DNA of 32,040 nucleotides from Pseudomonadota bacterium (GTDB taxonomy: Bacteria; Pseudomonadota; Alphaproteobacteria; Sphingomonadales; Sphingomonadaceae), in contig JAEZQR010000218.1 in the NCBI GenBank assembly GCA_023413015.1, forward strand, positions 1 to 32,040, given 5' to 3'. Below are positions 14,902 to 22,990 of this stretch, one piece after another; position 1 is the first letter of the stretch, and every line of letters begins with the position of its first letter. The position numbers and the translations under genes were made by a program. Below the pieces are notes generated by a model. It worked only from the letters and a program-made list of their open reading frames with translations, searched no databases and was not told where the DNA came from.

Positions 14902-15605
14902 GGCTCGCCGTCGTCGCCGGCACCCGGCAGTCGACAGCCGTCGGCGAGTTCGCAGAGCTGCTCGAAATCGACGATCTCGACGAAGTCGCAGCGGATGACG
15001 TTGATGATACCGGCTTCGCGCAGCTGGCGCATGATCCGGCAGAGCGTTTCCGGTGCGATCGCGAGGTAGCCGGCGATGTCGCGACGCGCCATCGGCAGGC
15101 GCAGGCGCCGGCCGGGACTTCCGGTCGCGGCCGATTGCCGGCTCGCCATCCAGAGCAGGAAGGCGCTGACGCGGGCCGGCGGGTGGCGCAGGCTCAGCAG
15201 CAGGACATGGTCGTAGGTCGTCCGCTCGTGCTGGGCGGCGAGGCGCAGCAGCCGTTCACCCCCGGCGTCCCCTTCGACCGCCTGCATCAGCAAGCCTCGC
15301 GGGATGACATGAAGCTCCGCCTCGCCGACGACCTGTGCGGTGTAGGAATAGTCCTGTTCGTCCGCGATGCCGACGACGTCGCCGGCGACCGCGAAGTCGA
15401 GGACGAGCAGGTGGCCGTCGGAGGTGACCTTCGACAGCTTCAGCATGCCGCTCACGATCTCGTAGACGCATTCGACCGGCATGCCCTGGTGGAAGAGGAT
15501 GCGGCCGTTGCCGTAGCGCCGCGTCCGGGCGATCCGCCGATCGAGCGGCCACGACAGGATGTCGGCGGACGCCGGCGACTTTCCCTCGACTGGCAGCATT
15601 TGCAT
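14847..15605 (-). CDS. Crp/Fnr-family transcriptional regulator (FixK-like)
   Basis: The 252-residue protein has an N-terminal cyclic-nucleotide-binding-like beta-roll (NGRILFHQGMPVECVYEIVSG, LDFAVAGDVVG) and a C-terminal winged HTH (RRDIAGYLAIAPETLCRIMRQLREAGII). The N-terminal Cys cluster that holds the iron-sulfur cluster in Fnr is absent, so it does not sense oxygen that way and fits the FixK type, which is controlled by supply rather than by oxygen directly. It is divergent from the NAD synthetase gene, with a CGTA-N6-CGTA element 83 bp before its start. In the usual circuit FixLJ drives fixK, and FixK acts on TTGAT-N4-ATCAA boxes. One such box lies before the PEBP gene. Confidence 0.85.
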   Translation of the reverse strand: MQMLPVEGKSPASADILSWPLDRRIARTRRYGNGRILFHQGMPVECVYEIVSGMLKLSKVTSDGHLLVLDFAVAGDVVGIADEQDYSYTAQVVGEAELHVIPRGLLMQAVEGDAGGERLLRLAAQHERTTYDHVLLLSLRHPPARVSAFLLWMASRQSAATGSPGRRLRLPMARRDIAGYLAIAPETLCRIMRQLREAGIINVIRCDFVEIVDFEQLCELADGCRLPGAGDDGEPHRSSGPSTEGLPRSSGA

Positions 15606-15687
15606 GGGCGTATCCGGATTTTACCGAGCGAGCAGGCCCCCCGATGCTGCTGCACCCCGTCCTAGAAGACGGGAAGGGGCACGTAAT

Positions 15688-15701
15688 TACGGAAGAGTAC
15701 G
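15688..15701 (-). promoter_or_regulatory. CGTA-N6-CGTA element (site A), candidate FixJ box
   Basis: On the minus strand the sequence reads CGTA, CTCTTC, CGTA, followed by ATTACG. The half-sites are 10 bp apart. The element points at the Crp/Fnr gene (83 bp from its start) and also lies in the nadE promoter region. The same arrangement occurs at 17921 and 20833. Confidence 0.5.
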
Positions 15702-15729
15702 TAACGCGCCGGGCTCGCGCGGTCGGTTC

Positions 15730-15754
15730 GGAACGGCGCTGATCTGAAGCCGTT
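15730..15754 (+). promoter_or_regulatory. EcfG-type general stress promoter of the NAD synthetase gene
   Basis: GGAAC (15730-15734) and CGTT (15751-15754) are separated by 16 bases, the spacing of the alphaproteobacterial EcfG consensus. The predicted start point is at about 15761-15763, on or next to the GTG start codon, so the transcript may be leaderless; no good ribosome-binding site precedes the GTG. Confidence 0.55.
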
Positions 15755-15762
15755 CGACCGAT

Positions 15763-17874
15763 GTGACCCAGCGACGCGACTTCACGTCGATCTACGATCA
15801 GGGCTTCGTCCGCGTGGCGGCGTGCACGCCGCGCGTCGCGGTCGCCGATCCCGCATTCAACCTGGCACAGACGCTCGAACTCGCGCGGGAGGGTGACCGC
15901 CAGGGCGTCGCGCTGATGGTCTTCCCTGAGCTTGGCCTCTCCTCCTATGCGATCGATGACCTACTGCTGAGCCAGGCGCTGCTCGATGCGGTCGAGGCGG
16001 CCGTTGCCGTGCTTCTTACGGCAAGCCGGGACCTACGGCCGGTGCTGCTCGTCGGCGCACCCGTGCGCCGCGCTGGGCGGCTCTACAACGCCGCGCTCGT
16101 CGTCCATCGCGGGCGCTTGCTCGGCATGGTACCCAAGGGCCATCTGCCCAACTACCGCGAGTTCTACGAGAAGAGGTGGTTCGCCTCGGGCCGCGATGTC
16201 ACGGGCGAGATCATGGTCGCCGGCCAGACCGCGCCATTCGGCCAGAATCTGATCTTCGCGGCAGAGGACGTCGAAGGCTTCGTCTTCCACGCGGAGATCT
16301 GCGAGGACGTCTGGGCCCCGGCGCCGCTCAGCGACTTTGCGGCGCTCGCTGGCGCGCTCATCCTGACCAACCTGTCGGCGAGCAACATCGTCGTCGGTAA
16401 GGCTGATACGCGACGCCTGCTGTGCGAGACGCAGTCGGGGCGCTGCTGGGCGGCCTATGCCTATGCGGCGGCGGGGCCGGGCGAGTCGACGACCGACCTC
16501 GCCTGGGACGGGCAGGCCTGCATCTACGAACTCGGCGCCAAGCTGGCGGCGACCGAGCGCTTCCCGCCCGGCGCGCAGATGGCCGTCGCCGATATCGATG
16601 TCGAGCGGCTGGCCAGCGAACGCCTGCGCACCGGGACCTTCAACGACGCCGCGCTCGCCAACGGCCTGCCCGAACGCCGCTTCCAGCGCGTGACGTTCCG
16701 CCTGGAGCCGCCAAGGGGCGATATCGGCTTCCACCGCGCCGTCGATCGCTTCCCTTATGTGCCGGATGATCCGGCGCGGCTCGATCAGGATTGCTTCGAG
16801 ACCTTCAATATCCAAGTTCAGGGGCTGATGAAGCGTCTGACCGCTACCGGCATCCGCCACGTGGTCATCGGCATCTCGGGCGGGCTCGACTCGACGCATG
16901 CGCTCATCGTGGCGGCGCGTGCCTTCGATCTACTGGGCTGGCCGCGCTCGGATATCCTCGGCTTCACCATGCCAGGGTTCGCGACGAGCGAGGGCACCAA
17001 GGCGAACGCCTGGGCGCTGATGAAGGGCCTGGGCATCAGCGCTGAAGAGATCGACATCCGCCCGCTCGCCAGGCAGATGCTCGCCGATCTCGGCCATCCG
17101 TTCGGGCGCGGCGAGCCGGTCTACGACGTCACCTTCGAGAATGTGCAGGCGGGGCTGCGGACCGATCTGCTGTTCCGTGCCGCCAACCAGCGCAATGGGC
17201 TCGTGCTCGGCACCGGCGACCTGTCAGAGCTGGCGCTCGGCTGGTGCACCTATGGCGTCGGCGACCAGATGAGCCACTACAGCATCAACGCCTCGGTGCC
17301 GAAGACGCTGATCCGCCACCTGATCCGCTGGGTGATGGACACCCAGCTATTCGACGAGGCTGTGAGCATCACGCTCGCCGCCGTGCTGGCGACGATCGTC
17401 TCGCCCGAACTCGTGCCGGCGGACGACGAGGGCGAAATCCAGAGCACCGAGGCGAAGGTCGGTCCCTACGAACTGCAGGACTTCACGCTCTATTATTTCA
17501 CCCGCTTCGGGCTGCAGCCTTCGAAAATCGCCTTCCTGGCCTATCATGCGTGGCGTGATGCGAGCGTTGGTGCCTGGCCGCCCGGTTTTCCGGCGAGCGA
17601 ACGGCGCAGCTACGACCTTGCTACGATCCGGCACTGGATGGAGGTGTTCATCGGCCGCTTCTTCGCCAACCAGTTCAAACGCACGGCGATACCCAACGCG
17701 CCCAAGGTGACGACGGGCGGCTCGCTGTCGCCGCGCGGCGACTGGCGGATGCCGTCCGACGCCGTCGCGCGCGCCTGGCTGGACGAGCTGCACACCAATG
17801 TGCCGCCCGGCGATCCGGCACCGGCCAAGGATGAACCACCGGACGGGCAGGCCTGCGGAACGATCGTGCGCTGA
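15763..17874 (+). CDS. nadE: Glutamine-dependent NAD+ synthetase
   Basis: The 703-residue enzyme makes NAD+ from deamido-NAD+, ATP and glutamine. The N-terminal nitrilase-type glutaminase domain (about 1-300) shows the triad region: FPELGLS, VPKGHLPNYREFYEKRWF, and AEICEDVW with Cys180. The C-terminal synthetase domain has the PP-loop GISGGLDST (about 370-378), LGTGDLSELALGWCTYG and the SINASVPKTL segment. The start is GTG. It lies divergent from the FixK-like gene and before usp and hsp20, so it appears to be the stress-regulated copy or location of this housekeeping activity. Both an EcfG-type promoter and a candidate FixJ element lie upstream. Confidence 0.95.
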   Translation: MTQRRDFTSIYDQGFVRVAACTPRVAVADPAFNLAQTLELAREGDRQGVALMVFPELGLSSYAIDDLLLSQALLDAVEAAVAVLLTASRDLRPVLLVGAPVRRAGRLYNAALVVHRGRLLGMVPKGHLPNYREFYEKRWFASGRDVTGEIMVAGQTAPFGQNLIFAAEDVEGFVFHAEICEDVWAPAPLSDFAALAGALILTNLSASNIVVGKADTRRLLCETQSGRCWAAYAYAAAGPGESTTDLAWDGQACIYELGAKLAATERFPPGAQMAVADIDVERLASERLRTGTFNDAALANGLPERRFQRVTFRLEPPRGDIGFHRAVDRFPYVPDDPARLDQDCFETFNIQVQGLMKRLTATGIRHVVIGISGGLDSTHALIVAARAFDLLGWPRSDILGFTMPGFATSEGTKANAWALMKGLGISAEEIDIRPLARQMLADLGHPFGRGEPVYDVTFENVQAGLRTDLLFRAANQRNGLVLGTGDLSELALGWCTYGVGDQMSHYSINASVPKTLIRHLIRWVMDTQLFDEAVSITLAAVLATIVSPELVPADDEGEIQSTEAKVGPYELQDFTLYYFTRFGLQPSKIAFLAYHAWRDASVGAWPPGFPASERRSYDLATIRHWMEVFIGRFFANQFKRTAIPNAPKVTTGGSLSPRGDWRMPSDAVARAWLDELHTNVPPGDPAPAKDEPPDGQACGTIVR

Positions 17875-17920
17875 TCAGTGCGTTTCATCTCGAATGCCAC
17901 GACAACCTTCGGTCAGCATC

Positions 17921-17940
17921 CGTAATCATCCGTAGTTACC
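17921..17940 (+). promoter_or_regulatory. CGTA-N6-CGTA element (site B), candidate FixJ box
   Basis: CGTA at 17921-17924 and at 17931-17934 are 10 bp apart and are followed by GTTACC. The element lies 70 bp before the universal stress protein start. It matches site A in half-sites, spacing and the trailing RTTAC. Confidence 0.5.
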
Positions 17941-18003
17941 GAGCCGCCACGACGACTTAGGCTGACTGCGGCAGCCGTGCCGCCCGTGTGGAGGAGCCGA
18001 GTG

Positions 18004-18813
18004 ATGCGGAACATCCTGGTGCATGTGCACGAAGACGATGGACAGGAGGCACGGCTGGCGGCCGCCCTGGACCTCGTCCGCACGTTCGATGGTCATCTCA
18101 TCTGCGTCCAGGTCACGCCCTATTACTACTATGTCGCCAGCGACCCGTTCGGCGGCTACTACGCGCTGCCTGAGCTGATCGAGGCGGAGACCAAGCGCGA
18201 GGAAGAGGATCGCGGGCGCATCGAGGCGCGGCTCCATGGGGAAAATATCTCTTGGGACTGGATACGTTACGACGGAGATGCCTCGCGCTGTCTCGTCAGC
18301 GCTGCCCGGTTGGTCGACCTGATCGTGCTGAGTCAGGCTGTCCGCCCGCCGGCGGCTCAGGAACCGATACCCGCCGTCGCCGATGTCGCCATTCATGCGC
18401 GCACGCCGGTCCTGGCCGTGCCGCGCAACACCAAGGGGATGAACGCGACCGGCACGGCTGCCGTTGCCTGGAACGGCTCGCTCGAGGCATCGCACGCCCT
18501 TCGGTTCGCGCTCCCGATGCTCCGGCGGGCCGCGGCCGTACATATCATCACCGTCGTGGAGGAGGGGGCGGGATTCCCGCCGACCAGCGCCTGCAGTTAT
18601 CTGTCGCGGTACGGCATAAATGCCGAGCTGCACGAAATTCACCGCGAGGAACGAAGCGTCCCGGACGCCTTGCTGGCCGGCGTCTCGAGCGTCGACGCCG
18701 ATTATCTCGTGATGGGCGCCTATGGTCACACGCGGCTGCGCGAGTTCCTGCTGGGCGGGGTGACCCGCTCGCTCATCGGCGGCAGCCCCGTGCCGCTGCT
18801 GCTGGCGCACTGA
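18004..18813 (+). CDS. Universal stress protein (tandem UspA domains)
   Basis: The 269-residue length equals two Usp domains. The N-terminal domain begins NILVHVHEDDG. The C-terminal domain ends with the ATP-binding pattern G-x2-G-x9-G-x2-T (MGAYGHTRLREFLLGGVT in order). ATG 18004 has GGAGGAG upstream; GTG 18001 in the same frame is possible. Usp proteins of this type are common members of low-oxygen regulons. It sits between nadE and hsp20 on the same strand, with its own promoter region containing site B. Confidence 0.9.
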   Translation: MRNILVHVHEDDGQEARLAAALDLVRTFDGHLICVQVTPYYYYVASDPFGGYYALPELIEAETKREEEDRGRIEARLHGENISWDWIRYDGDASRCLVSAARLVDLIVLSQAVRPPAAQEPIPAVADVAIHARTPVLAVPRNTKGMNATGTAAVAWNGSLEASHALRFALPMLRRAAAVHIITVVEEGAGFPPTSACSYLSRYGINAELHEIHREERSVPDALLAGVSSVDADYLVMGAYGHTRLREFLLGGVTRSLIGGSPVPLLLAH

Positions 18814-18847
18814 CGAGGCGTACACGTGCGCGGAACTCCTGCAGGTA

Positions 18848-18859
18848 CGTAGATAACCG
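18848..18859 (+). promoter_or_regulatory. Single CGTA half-site with conserved flank (site C)
   Basis: CGTAGATAACCG lies 87 bp before the hsp20 start and resembles the second half of site B (CGTAGTTACCG) with one extra base. The upstream partner half-site is not conserved (CCTG). This is weaker evidence than for sites A, B and D. Confidence 0.3.
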
Positions 18860-18937
18860 GAATGCGGCGGGCATGGGGCTCACCTACTCCTCATGTCAGC
18901 GCCGGCGATCGGCTGCTTCACCACGAGGAGATCCGAT

Positions 18938-19444
18938 ATGGACAAGCAGGATACCACGCCTTCCCCGCGCTCCGGCATGCCGGCCCGGTCAGAGTGGGGC
19001 GGGACGATCTGGGAACCGCTCCAGCGTCTTCGTGGGGAGTTCGACCGGCTTTACGACGACCTGATCGTGCGCCCGGGCGCCATGCCGATGGCACGCCGCA
19101 TGTTCGGCATGACGGTGCCGCCGATCTCGATGACCCGCAGCGAGGACGGCTACGAGCTGACCGCCGAGCTGCCCGGTATCGAGCCGGCCGAGGTCGAGAT
19201 CATGTTGGCGGACGACGTGATCCGCATCAGGGGCGAGAAGAAGGAAGCCCGCGAGGAGAAGGAGAAAGACTATTTCTTCTCCGAACGCCGCTACGGCTCG
19301 TTCGAGCGTGCAGTCGAGCTTCCCGCGGATGCCGATCCGAACTCGATCGACGCCTCGTTCAGGAACGGCGTGTTGACCATCCGGATGAAGCGCGATGTCC
19401 AGGCGAAGCCGGCCGAGCGGAAGATCGAGATCAAGACAAGCTAG
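18938..19444 (+). CDS. Hsp20/alpha-crystallin small heat shock protein
   Basis: The 168-residue protein contains an alpha-crystallin domain at about residues 60-165: PPISMTRSEDGYELTAELPG, VEIMLADDVIRIRGEKK, then a YGSFERAVELP segment and SFRNGVLTIRM. The N-terminal region has WEPLQRLRGEFDRLYDDL, as in bacterial family members. ATG 18938 has GAGGAG seven bases upstream. It acts as an ATP-independent holdase in the cytoplasm. It is followed by a small unknown gene 28 bp later, probably in the same operon. Confidence 0.93.
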   Translation: MDKQDTTPSPRSGMPARSEWGGTIWEPLQRLRGEFDRLYDDLIVRPGAMPMARRMFGMTVPPISMTRSEDGYELTAELPGIEPAEVEIMLADDVIRIRGEKKEAREEKEKDYFFSERRYGSFERAVELPADADPNSIDASFRNGVLTIRMKRDVQAKPAERKIEIKTS

Positions 19445-19472
19445 GGCCGGCGGCTGCTGGCTGGAGAAGACG

Positions 19473-19877
19473 ATGTCCGCCATAGAGTCGACCATCTCCG
19501 CGCAGGGGGAGATCTCCGGCAAGATCAGCGGGATCGACATGCTGGTGGAGACCGGTGCCGGCAAGCTCGCGGCGGTGACGTCCTATGTCCACGATCTGCT
19601 GCGGCTGCATGAATGCGCGAGCCTGAACGCCTCCCGCGATCTACCGGAACTCAGATCGCCTCGACGGGTCGACCGCCTCCCGCCCAGCCAGGTCTGCAGG
19701 CAGGTCGAGGCGAGGGCCTATGCCCTGTCCGTGGCAGGGGAGACGCTCGTACGGCTGGGCGGCAGGACCTTGCTCGACGAGATCATTCGCGCCACCGAGC
19801 TTCACTACGGCCTGCCGGCCGCTCTCCTCCTGGGGCAGCAGTGGGCCAGCCATGGCCGAGGGCAGCGGGTATTCTGA
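19473..19877 (+). CDS. Hypothetical protein downstream of hsp20
   Basis: The 134-residue protein has no recognised family. ATG 19473 has GGAGAAGA upstream and lies 28 bp after the hsp20 stop. The N-terminal third (IDMLVETGAGKLAAVTSYVHDLLRLH) looks helical. The C-terminal third (VAGETLVRLGGRTLLDEIIRATELHYGLP) is also helical. No membrane segment or metal motif is visible. Its place in a stress operon is the only clue to function. Confidence 0.6.
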   Translation: MSAIESTISAQGEISGKISGIDMLVETGAGKLAAVTSYVHDLLRLHECASLNASRDLPELRSPRRVDRLPPSQVCRQVEARAYALSVAGETLVRLGGRTLLDEIIRATELHYGLPAALLLGQQWASHGRGQRVF

Positions 19878-20028
19878 AGCTGGCGCCTGGCCATGATCCG
19901 CCGGTCTCGGTAGCCTTCTGCGTCCGCGAACGTTGCATGCGCAGAAGCCCTCCGTTGCGTCATTCACGAGAAAGGTGAAGCGCGTGCATCAGCCAGCATC
20001 GGCCGGCAACGATCATCACCGATCCGAG

Positions 20029-20150
20029 GGGCCTGTGCAGGCCCGGCCCAATCCGTTCTTCATGTTTGCGACGGGCATCGAGAACAGTTATCCGACGATC
20101 GAGGGCGGAGCGGGGCGATGAGATGGAGGTCGGTGCGGCAGATGCCGCGC
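20029..20150 (+). pseudogene. Possible N-terminal remnant of a family-1-type glycosidase
   Basis: The frame PNPFFMFATGIENSYPTIEGG resembles the N terminus of a group of family 1 glycosylhydrolase-like proteins (FATGIE.SYPTI..GG..VDEME). A stop follows at once (TGA at 20119-20121), and the next expected residues DEME occur in the shifted frame. The rest of the gene, several hundred residues, is missing. The assignment rests on memory of the motif. Confidence 0.4.
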
Positions 20151-20214
20151 GCCGCCGCCTCCAGCTGCATGGTAAAGCATTTGGTCATCGCGCCCGCTGC
20201 TCTGTTGCGGCCGA

Positions 20215-20796
20215 TCAGCCGACCGATTCGCCGAGGCCGTACATCTCGTCGAGCCAGCCCGCCCGCTCGTCGGCGTTGGCTTCCACGTCCCCGATCAGCG
20301 TGCGTCCGATGGGAGCGATACCGGCGAACTTCAGGATGTTGCGCTCGAAGCTGCGCACGCTGTGGGCGCCGTAGTAGAAGCGGTAGAAGAAGGCGGGCAT
20401 GCCCATCGTGACCACGACATGCGCGGACTTGCCCTTTAGCAGGCCAGCCTTGCGTAGATCCGCGCCTTCACCGATCGCGAATCCGGGGCGCATGACCTGC
20501 TCGAGGAACGCCTTGAGCAGGGCGGGTACATCGCCAAGCCAGAGCGGATAGAAGAACGCTAAGTGATCCGCCCAGCCGATGGTGTCCTGCGCCGTCCTGA
20601 TCGCTTCCGGTGGCGGTTCATCGGCCCAGGCGTGCCGCGAGCGCAGCACCGGAAAATCCAGCGCCGCCACGTCGATACGACGAACCTCGTGTCCCGCCGC
20701 CTCGGCGCCGTCGCCATAGGAGTCCGCGAGGGCGTGGATGAAGTGATGCCGGTCCGCGTCGGGGTGTCCGTCGATGATAGCGATGCGGTTCCGCAT
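20215..20796 (-). CDS. NAD(P)H-dependent flavodoxin-fold oxidoreductase
   Basis: The 193-residue protein (from ATG 20796; ATG 20805 would add three) has the flavodoxin-like fold of NAD(P)H:quinone oxidoreductases and Kef ancillary proteins. It begins with a beta-strand and IIDGHPD, then has HLAFFYPLWLGDVPALLKAFLEQVMRPGFA, the FMN-contact and dimer region, and GMPAFFYRFYYG. It likely carries FMN and reduces quinones or similar electrophiles. It is divergent from fixL, and a CGTA-N6-CGTA element lies 37 bp before its start, so it is a likely member of the FixLJ regulon. Confidence 0.87.
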   Translation of the reverse strand: MRNRIAIIDGHPDADRHHFIHALADSYGDGAEAAGHEVRRIDVAALDFPVLRSRHAWADEPPPEAIRTAQDTIGWADHLAFFYPLWLGDVPALLKAFLEQVMRPGFAIGEGADLRKAGLLKGKSAHVVVTMGMPAFFYRFYYGAHSVRSFERNILKFAGIAPIGRTLIGDVEANADERAGWLDEMYGLGESVG

Positions 20797-20832
20797 GTGC
20801 CGCATTTCTCACCGATTTCGCCTTCTCATCCA

Positions 20833-20846
20833 TACGTATGGTTACG
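20833..20846 (-). promoter_or_regulatory. CGTA-N6-CGTA element (site D), candidate FixJ box
   Basis: On the minus strand it reads CGTA, ACCATA, CGTA with the half-sites 10 bp apart, as at sites A and B, but the trailing bases (TGGATG) differ. It lies between the flavodoxin-fold gene and fixL. Confidence 0.45.
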
Positions 20847-21079
20847 AATGCCGCTTGGTGCCGTGCCTGCTTAGATGTCCCGATGCAGGGCTATCGCCAC
20901 TGCAGGGAGGCCATATGTCCAATATGCGTGCGGCCCTCGTGCATAGGCGTGGCCGTCCGGTTCGGCGGCGCGCTCCTGGCTTTGAGGCCGAGGCGAATTC
21001 CACTATCATCAGGGGGCGGGATATCCGCAAGCAGGGGGCGCCCCGTATCGAGCCACAGGCTCGGCGTATAGGGAGCCAC

Positions 21080-22990
21080 ATGGGCGCAGGGCTCGAGGGT
21101 CTGGCCATCTTCCGCGGGCGAGCGCCTTCATACCTCCTGGCGCTCGCCGCTGTCGCTGTGGCGGCCGCCCTGCGTGCAGCTCTGTCGCCATGGCTGGAGG
21201 ACCGCTCGCTGTTCCTCCTGTTCACGGCCGCTGTCTTTGCAGCAGCGGCAGGCGGAATCGGTCCCGGCATCCTGGCGGCGCTGCTCTCGGCCGCCATCGG
21301 AGTCTGGTTGCTGCCGTGGCCGGTGACTTCGCCAGAAACGCTCGGGCAGATCGGGCTCTTTCTGCTGACGGCGACCGGCATCATCCTTCTCACCGCCCGC
21401 CTGATACGCTGGCGCGGCGAAGCCGTCGCCAACCACGAACGTGCGCAGGCGATCGATGTTCAGGCAGGGCAGCTTGCCGACGAACTCGGCCTGCTGATCG
21501 ATGGCGCCACCAATTACGCGATCTACATGCTAGACCCACAAGGGCGCGTGACGATCTGGAATCATGGCGCCGAGCGCATCAAGGGATGGGAGGAGGCCGA
21601 GGTGCTCGGCCGACATTGCTCCTGCTTCTACCCGCCCGATGAAGCCGCCGCGGGCAAGCCGTACACCGATCTATCGCACGCGAGCGCTCATGGCCGCTTC
21701 GAAGACGAGGGTTGGCAGGTTCGGAAGGACGGAACCCGGTTCCTGGCCAGTTCGACCATCACCGCGCTGCGCGACGATAAGGGGCGCCTGCTGGGGTTCG
21801 GCAAGGTTGTCCGCGATGTCACCGAGGAACGTGCAGCCGAGCGGCTGATCGAAGCGCGCGAGATGCAGCTTCGATCGATTCTCGCCACCATTCCCGATGC
21901 GATGATCGTCATCAACGACCGCGGCATCATCAGCTCCTTCAGCGCTGCTGCCGAACGGCTGTTCGGCTATGCCGAGGCGGAGGTGATCGGATGCAACGTT
22001 CGCATGCTGATGCCGCCACCAGACCGCGAGGCCCACGACGACTATATCGCCCATTATCTCCGAACCGGCGAACACCGTATCATGGGTCGGGCGCGGCGGG
22101 TTCTGGGGCAGCGCAAAGACGGCGTGATCTTCCCGCTCGAGCTCGCCGTCGGCGAAGCGGTGGCTGGCGGCGAACGCGTGTTCACAGGCTTCATCCGCGA
22201 CCTGACCTCCAAGGAAGAGGTCGAGGCCCGGATCCGGCAGCTGCAGTCGGAGCTTCTCCATGTCTCGCGTCTCAGCGCGATGGGAACGATGGCATCGACG
22301 CTGGCGCATGAACTCAACCAGCCGGTGACCGCCGTCGCCAACTATGTCGAGACCGCCCGCGATCTGCTTCAGCACCCGGACGGCGACATGATCGAGATCG
22401 TCCGTGAAGCACTGGGGGAGGCGACGGCCGAGGCGCTGCGGGCCGGACGTATCGTACGCCGGCTTCGCGAGTTCGTGTCCCGTGGCGAGGTCGACAAGAC
22501 GGTAGAGGAGCTGCCCGCGCTGATCGATGAGGCCTGCACACTTGGCCTGGTCGGTGCACGGGAAGGATGCATCAGGCGCCGGCTGGATGTCGATCCGCTG
22601 CTCGGCCGCGTGCTCGTCGATCGGGTCCAGATCCAGCAGGTGCTGATCAACCTCCTGCGCAATGCGGTCGAAGCCATGCTGCCGACCAGAGGCGGCGTGG
22701 TGACGATCGCGGCGAAGCGGGAACATGGCTTCGCCCGGGTTACCGTTTCCGATACCGGGCCCGGACTCGACCCGACGATTGCCGAGCAACTCTTCCAGGC
22801 CTTCGTCAGCACCAAGCGGGAGGGAATGGGGCTGGGGCTCTCGATCTGCCGTACGATCATCGAAGCCCATGGCGGTCGCATCTGGGCCGAGCCGCATGAC
22901 GGCGGCGGCGCCAGCTTTCACTTCACCTTGCTCTTGGCAGAGACGGAGGAGTCCAATGGCCGGCAGGCGATTGGTGCATCTGGTCGATGA
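21080..22990 (+). CDS. fixL: FixL-type heme-PAS oxygen-sensing histidine kinase
   Basis: The 636-residue sensor has N-terminal membrane helices (about 15-115, DUF4118-like), a first PAS domain (about 135-250), a second PAS domain (about 255-385), and a kinase core. The second PAS has the heme signature: EAHDDYIAHYLRTG, whose His319 matches the proximal heme ligand, and an Arg 20 residues later (GRAR) matching the distal Arg of FixL (His200 and Arg220 in Bradyrhizobium). The H-box LAHELNQP has His410. N (LINLLRNAVEAM), G1 (DTGPGLD) and G2 (GMGLGLSICR) boxes follow. ATG 21080 is chosen for domain fit; ATG 20915, with GGGAGG, would add 55 residues of unknown kind. It overlaps fixJ by 35 bp. Confidence 0.9.
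   Translation: MGAGLEGLAIFRGRAPSYLLALAAVAVAAALRAALSPWLEDRSLFLLFTAAVFAAAAGGIGPGILAALLSAAIGVWLLPWPVTSPETLGQIGLFLLTATGIILLTARLIRWRGEAVANHERAQAIDVQAGQLADELGLLIDGATNYAIYMLDPQGRVTIWNHGAERIKGWEEAEVLGRHCSCFYPPDEAAAGKPYTDLSHASAHGRFEDEGWQVRKDGTRFLASSTITALRDDKGRLLGFGKVVRDVTEERAAERLIEAREMQLRSILATIPDAMIVINDRGIISSFSAAAERLFGYAEAEVIGCNVRMLMPPPDREAHDDYIAHYLRTGEHRIMGRARRVLGQRKDGVIFPLELAVGEAVAGGERVFTGFIRDLTSKEEVEARIRQLQSELLHVSRLSAMGTMASTLAHELNQPVTAVANYVETARDLLQHPDGDMIEIVREALGEATAEALRAGRIVRRLREFVSRGEVDKTVEELPALIDEACTLGLVGAREGCIRRRLDVDPLLGRVLVDRVQIQQVLINLLRNAVEAMLPTRGGVVTIAAKREHGFARVTVSDTGPGLDPTIAEQLFQAFVSTKREGMGLGLSICRTIIEAHGGRIWAEPHDGGGASFHFTLLLAETEESNGRQAIGASGR

Noticed and set aside
14705..14998. Arg-rich plus-strand frame overlapping the small acidic protein
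   Set aside because: Arg/Ser/Pro composition is typical of a shadow frame; the frame coupled to the PEBP stop is more credible.
16033..16899. Minus-strand frame of 288 codons
   Set aside because: It lies inside nadE on the opposite strand and has no domain signature.
19915..19947. 8-bp inverted repeat (CTTCTGCG/CGCAGAAG) after the hypothetical gene, considered as a terminator
   Set aside because: The loop is 17 bases and no T-run follows, so termination cannot be supported.
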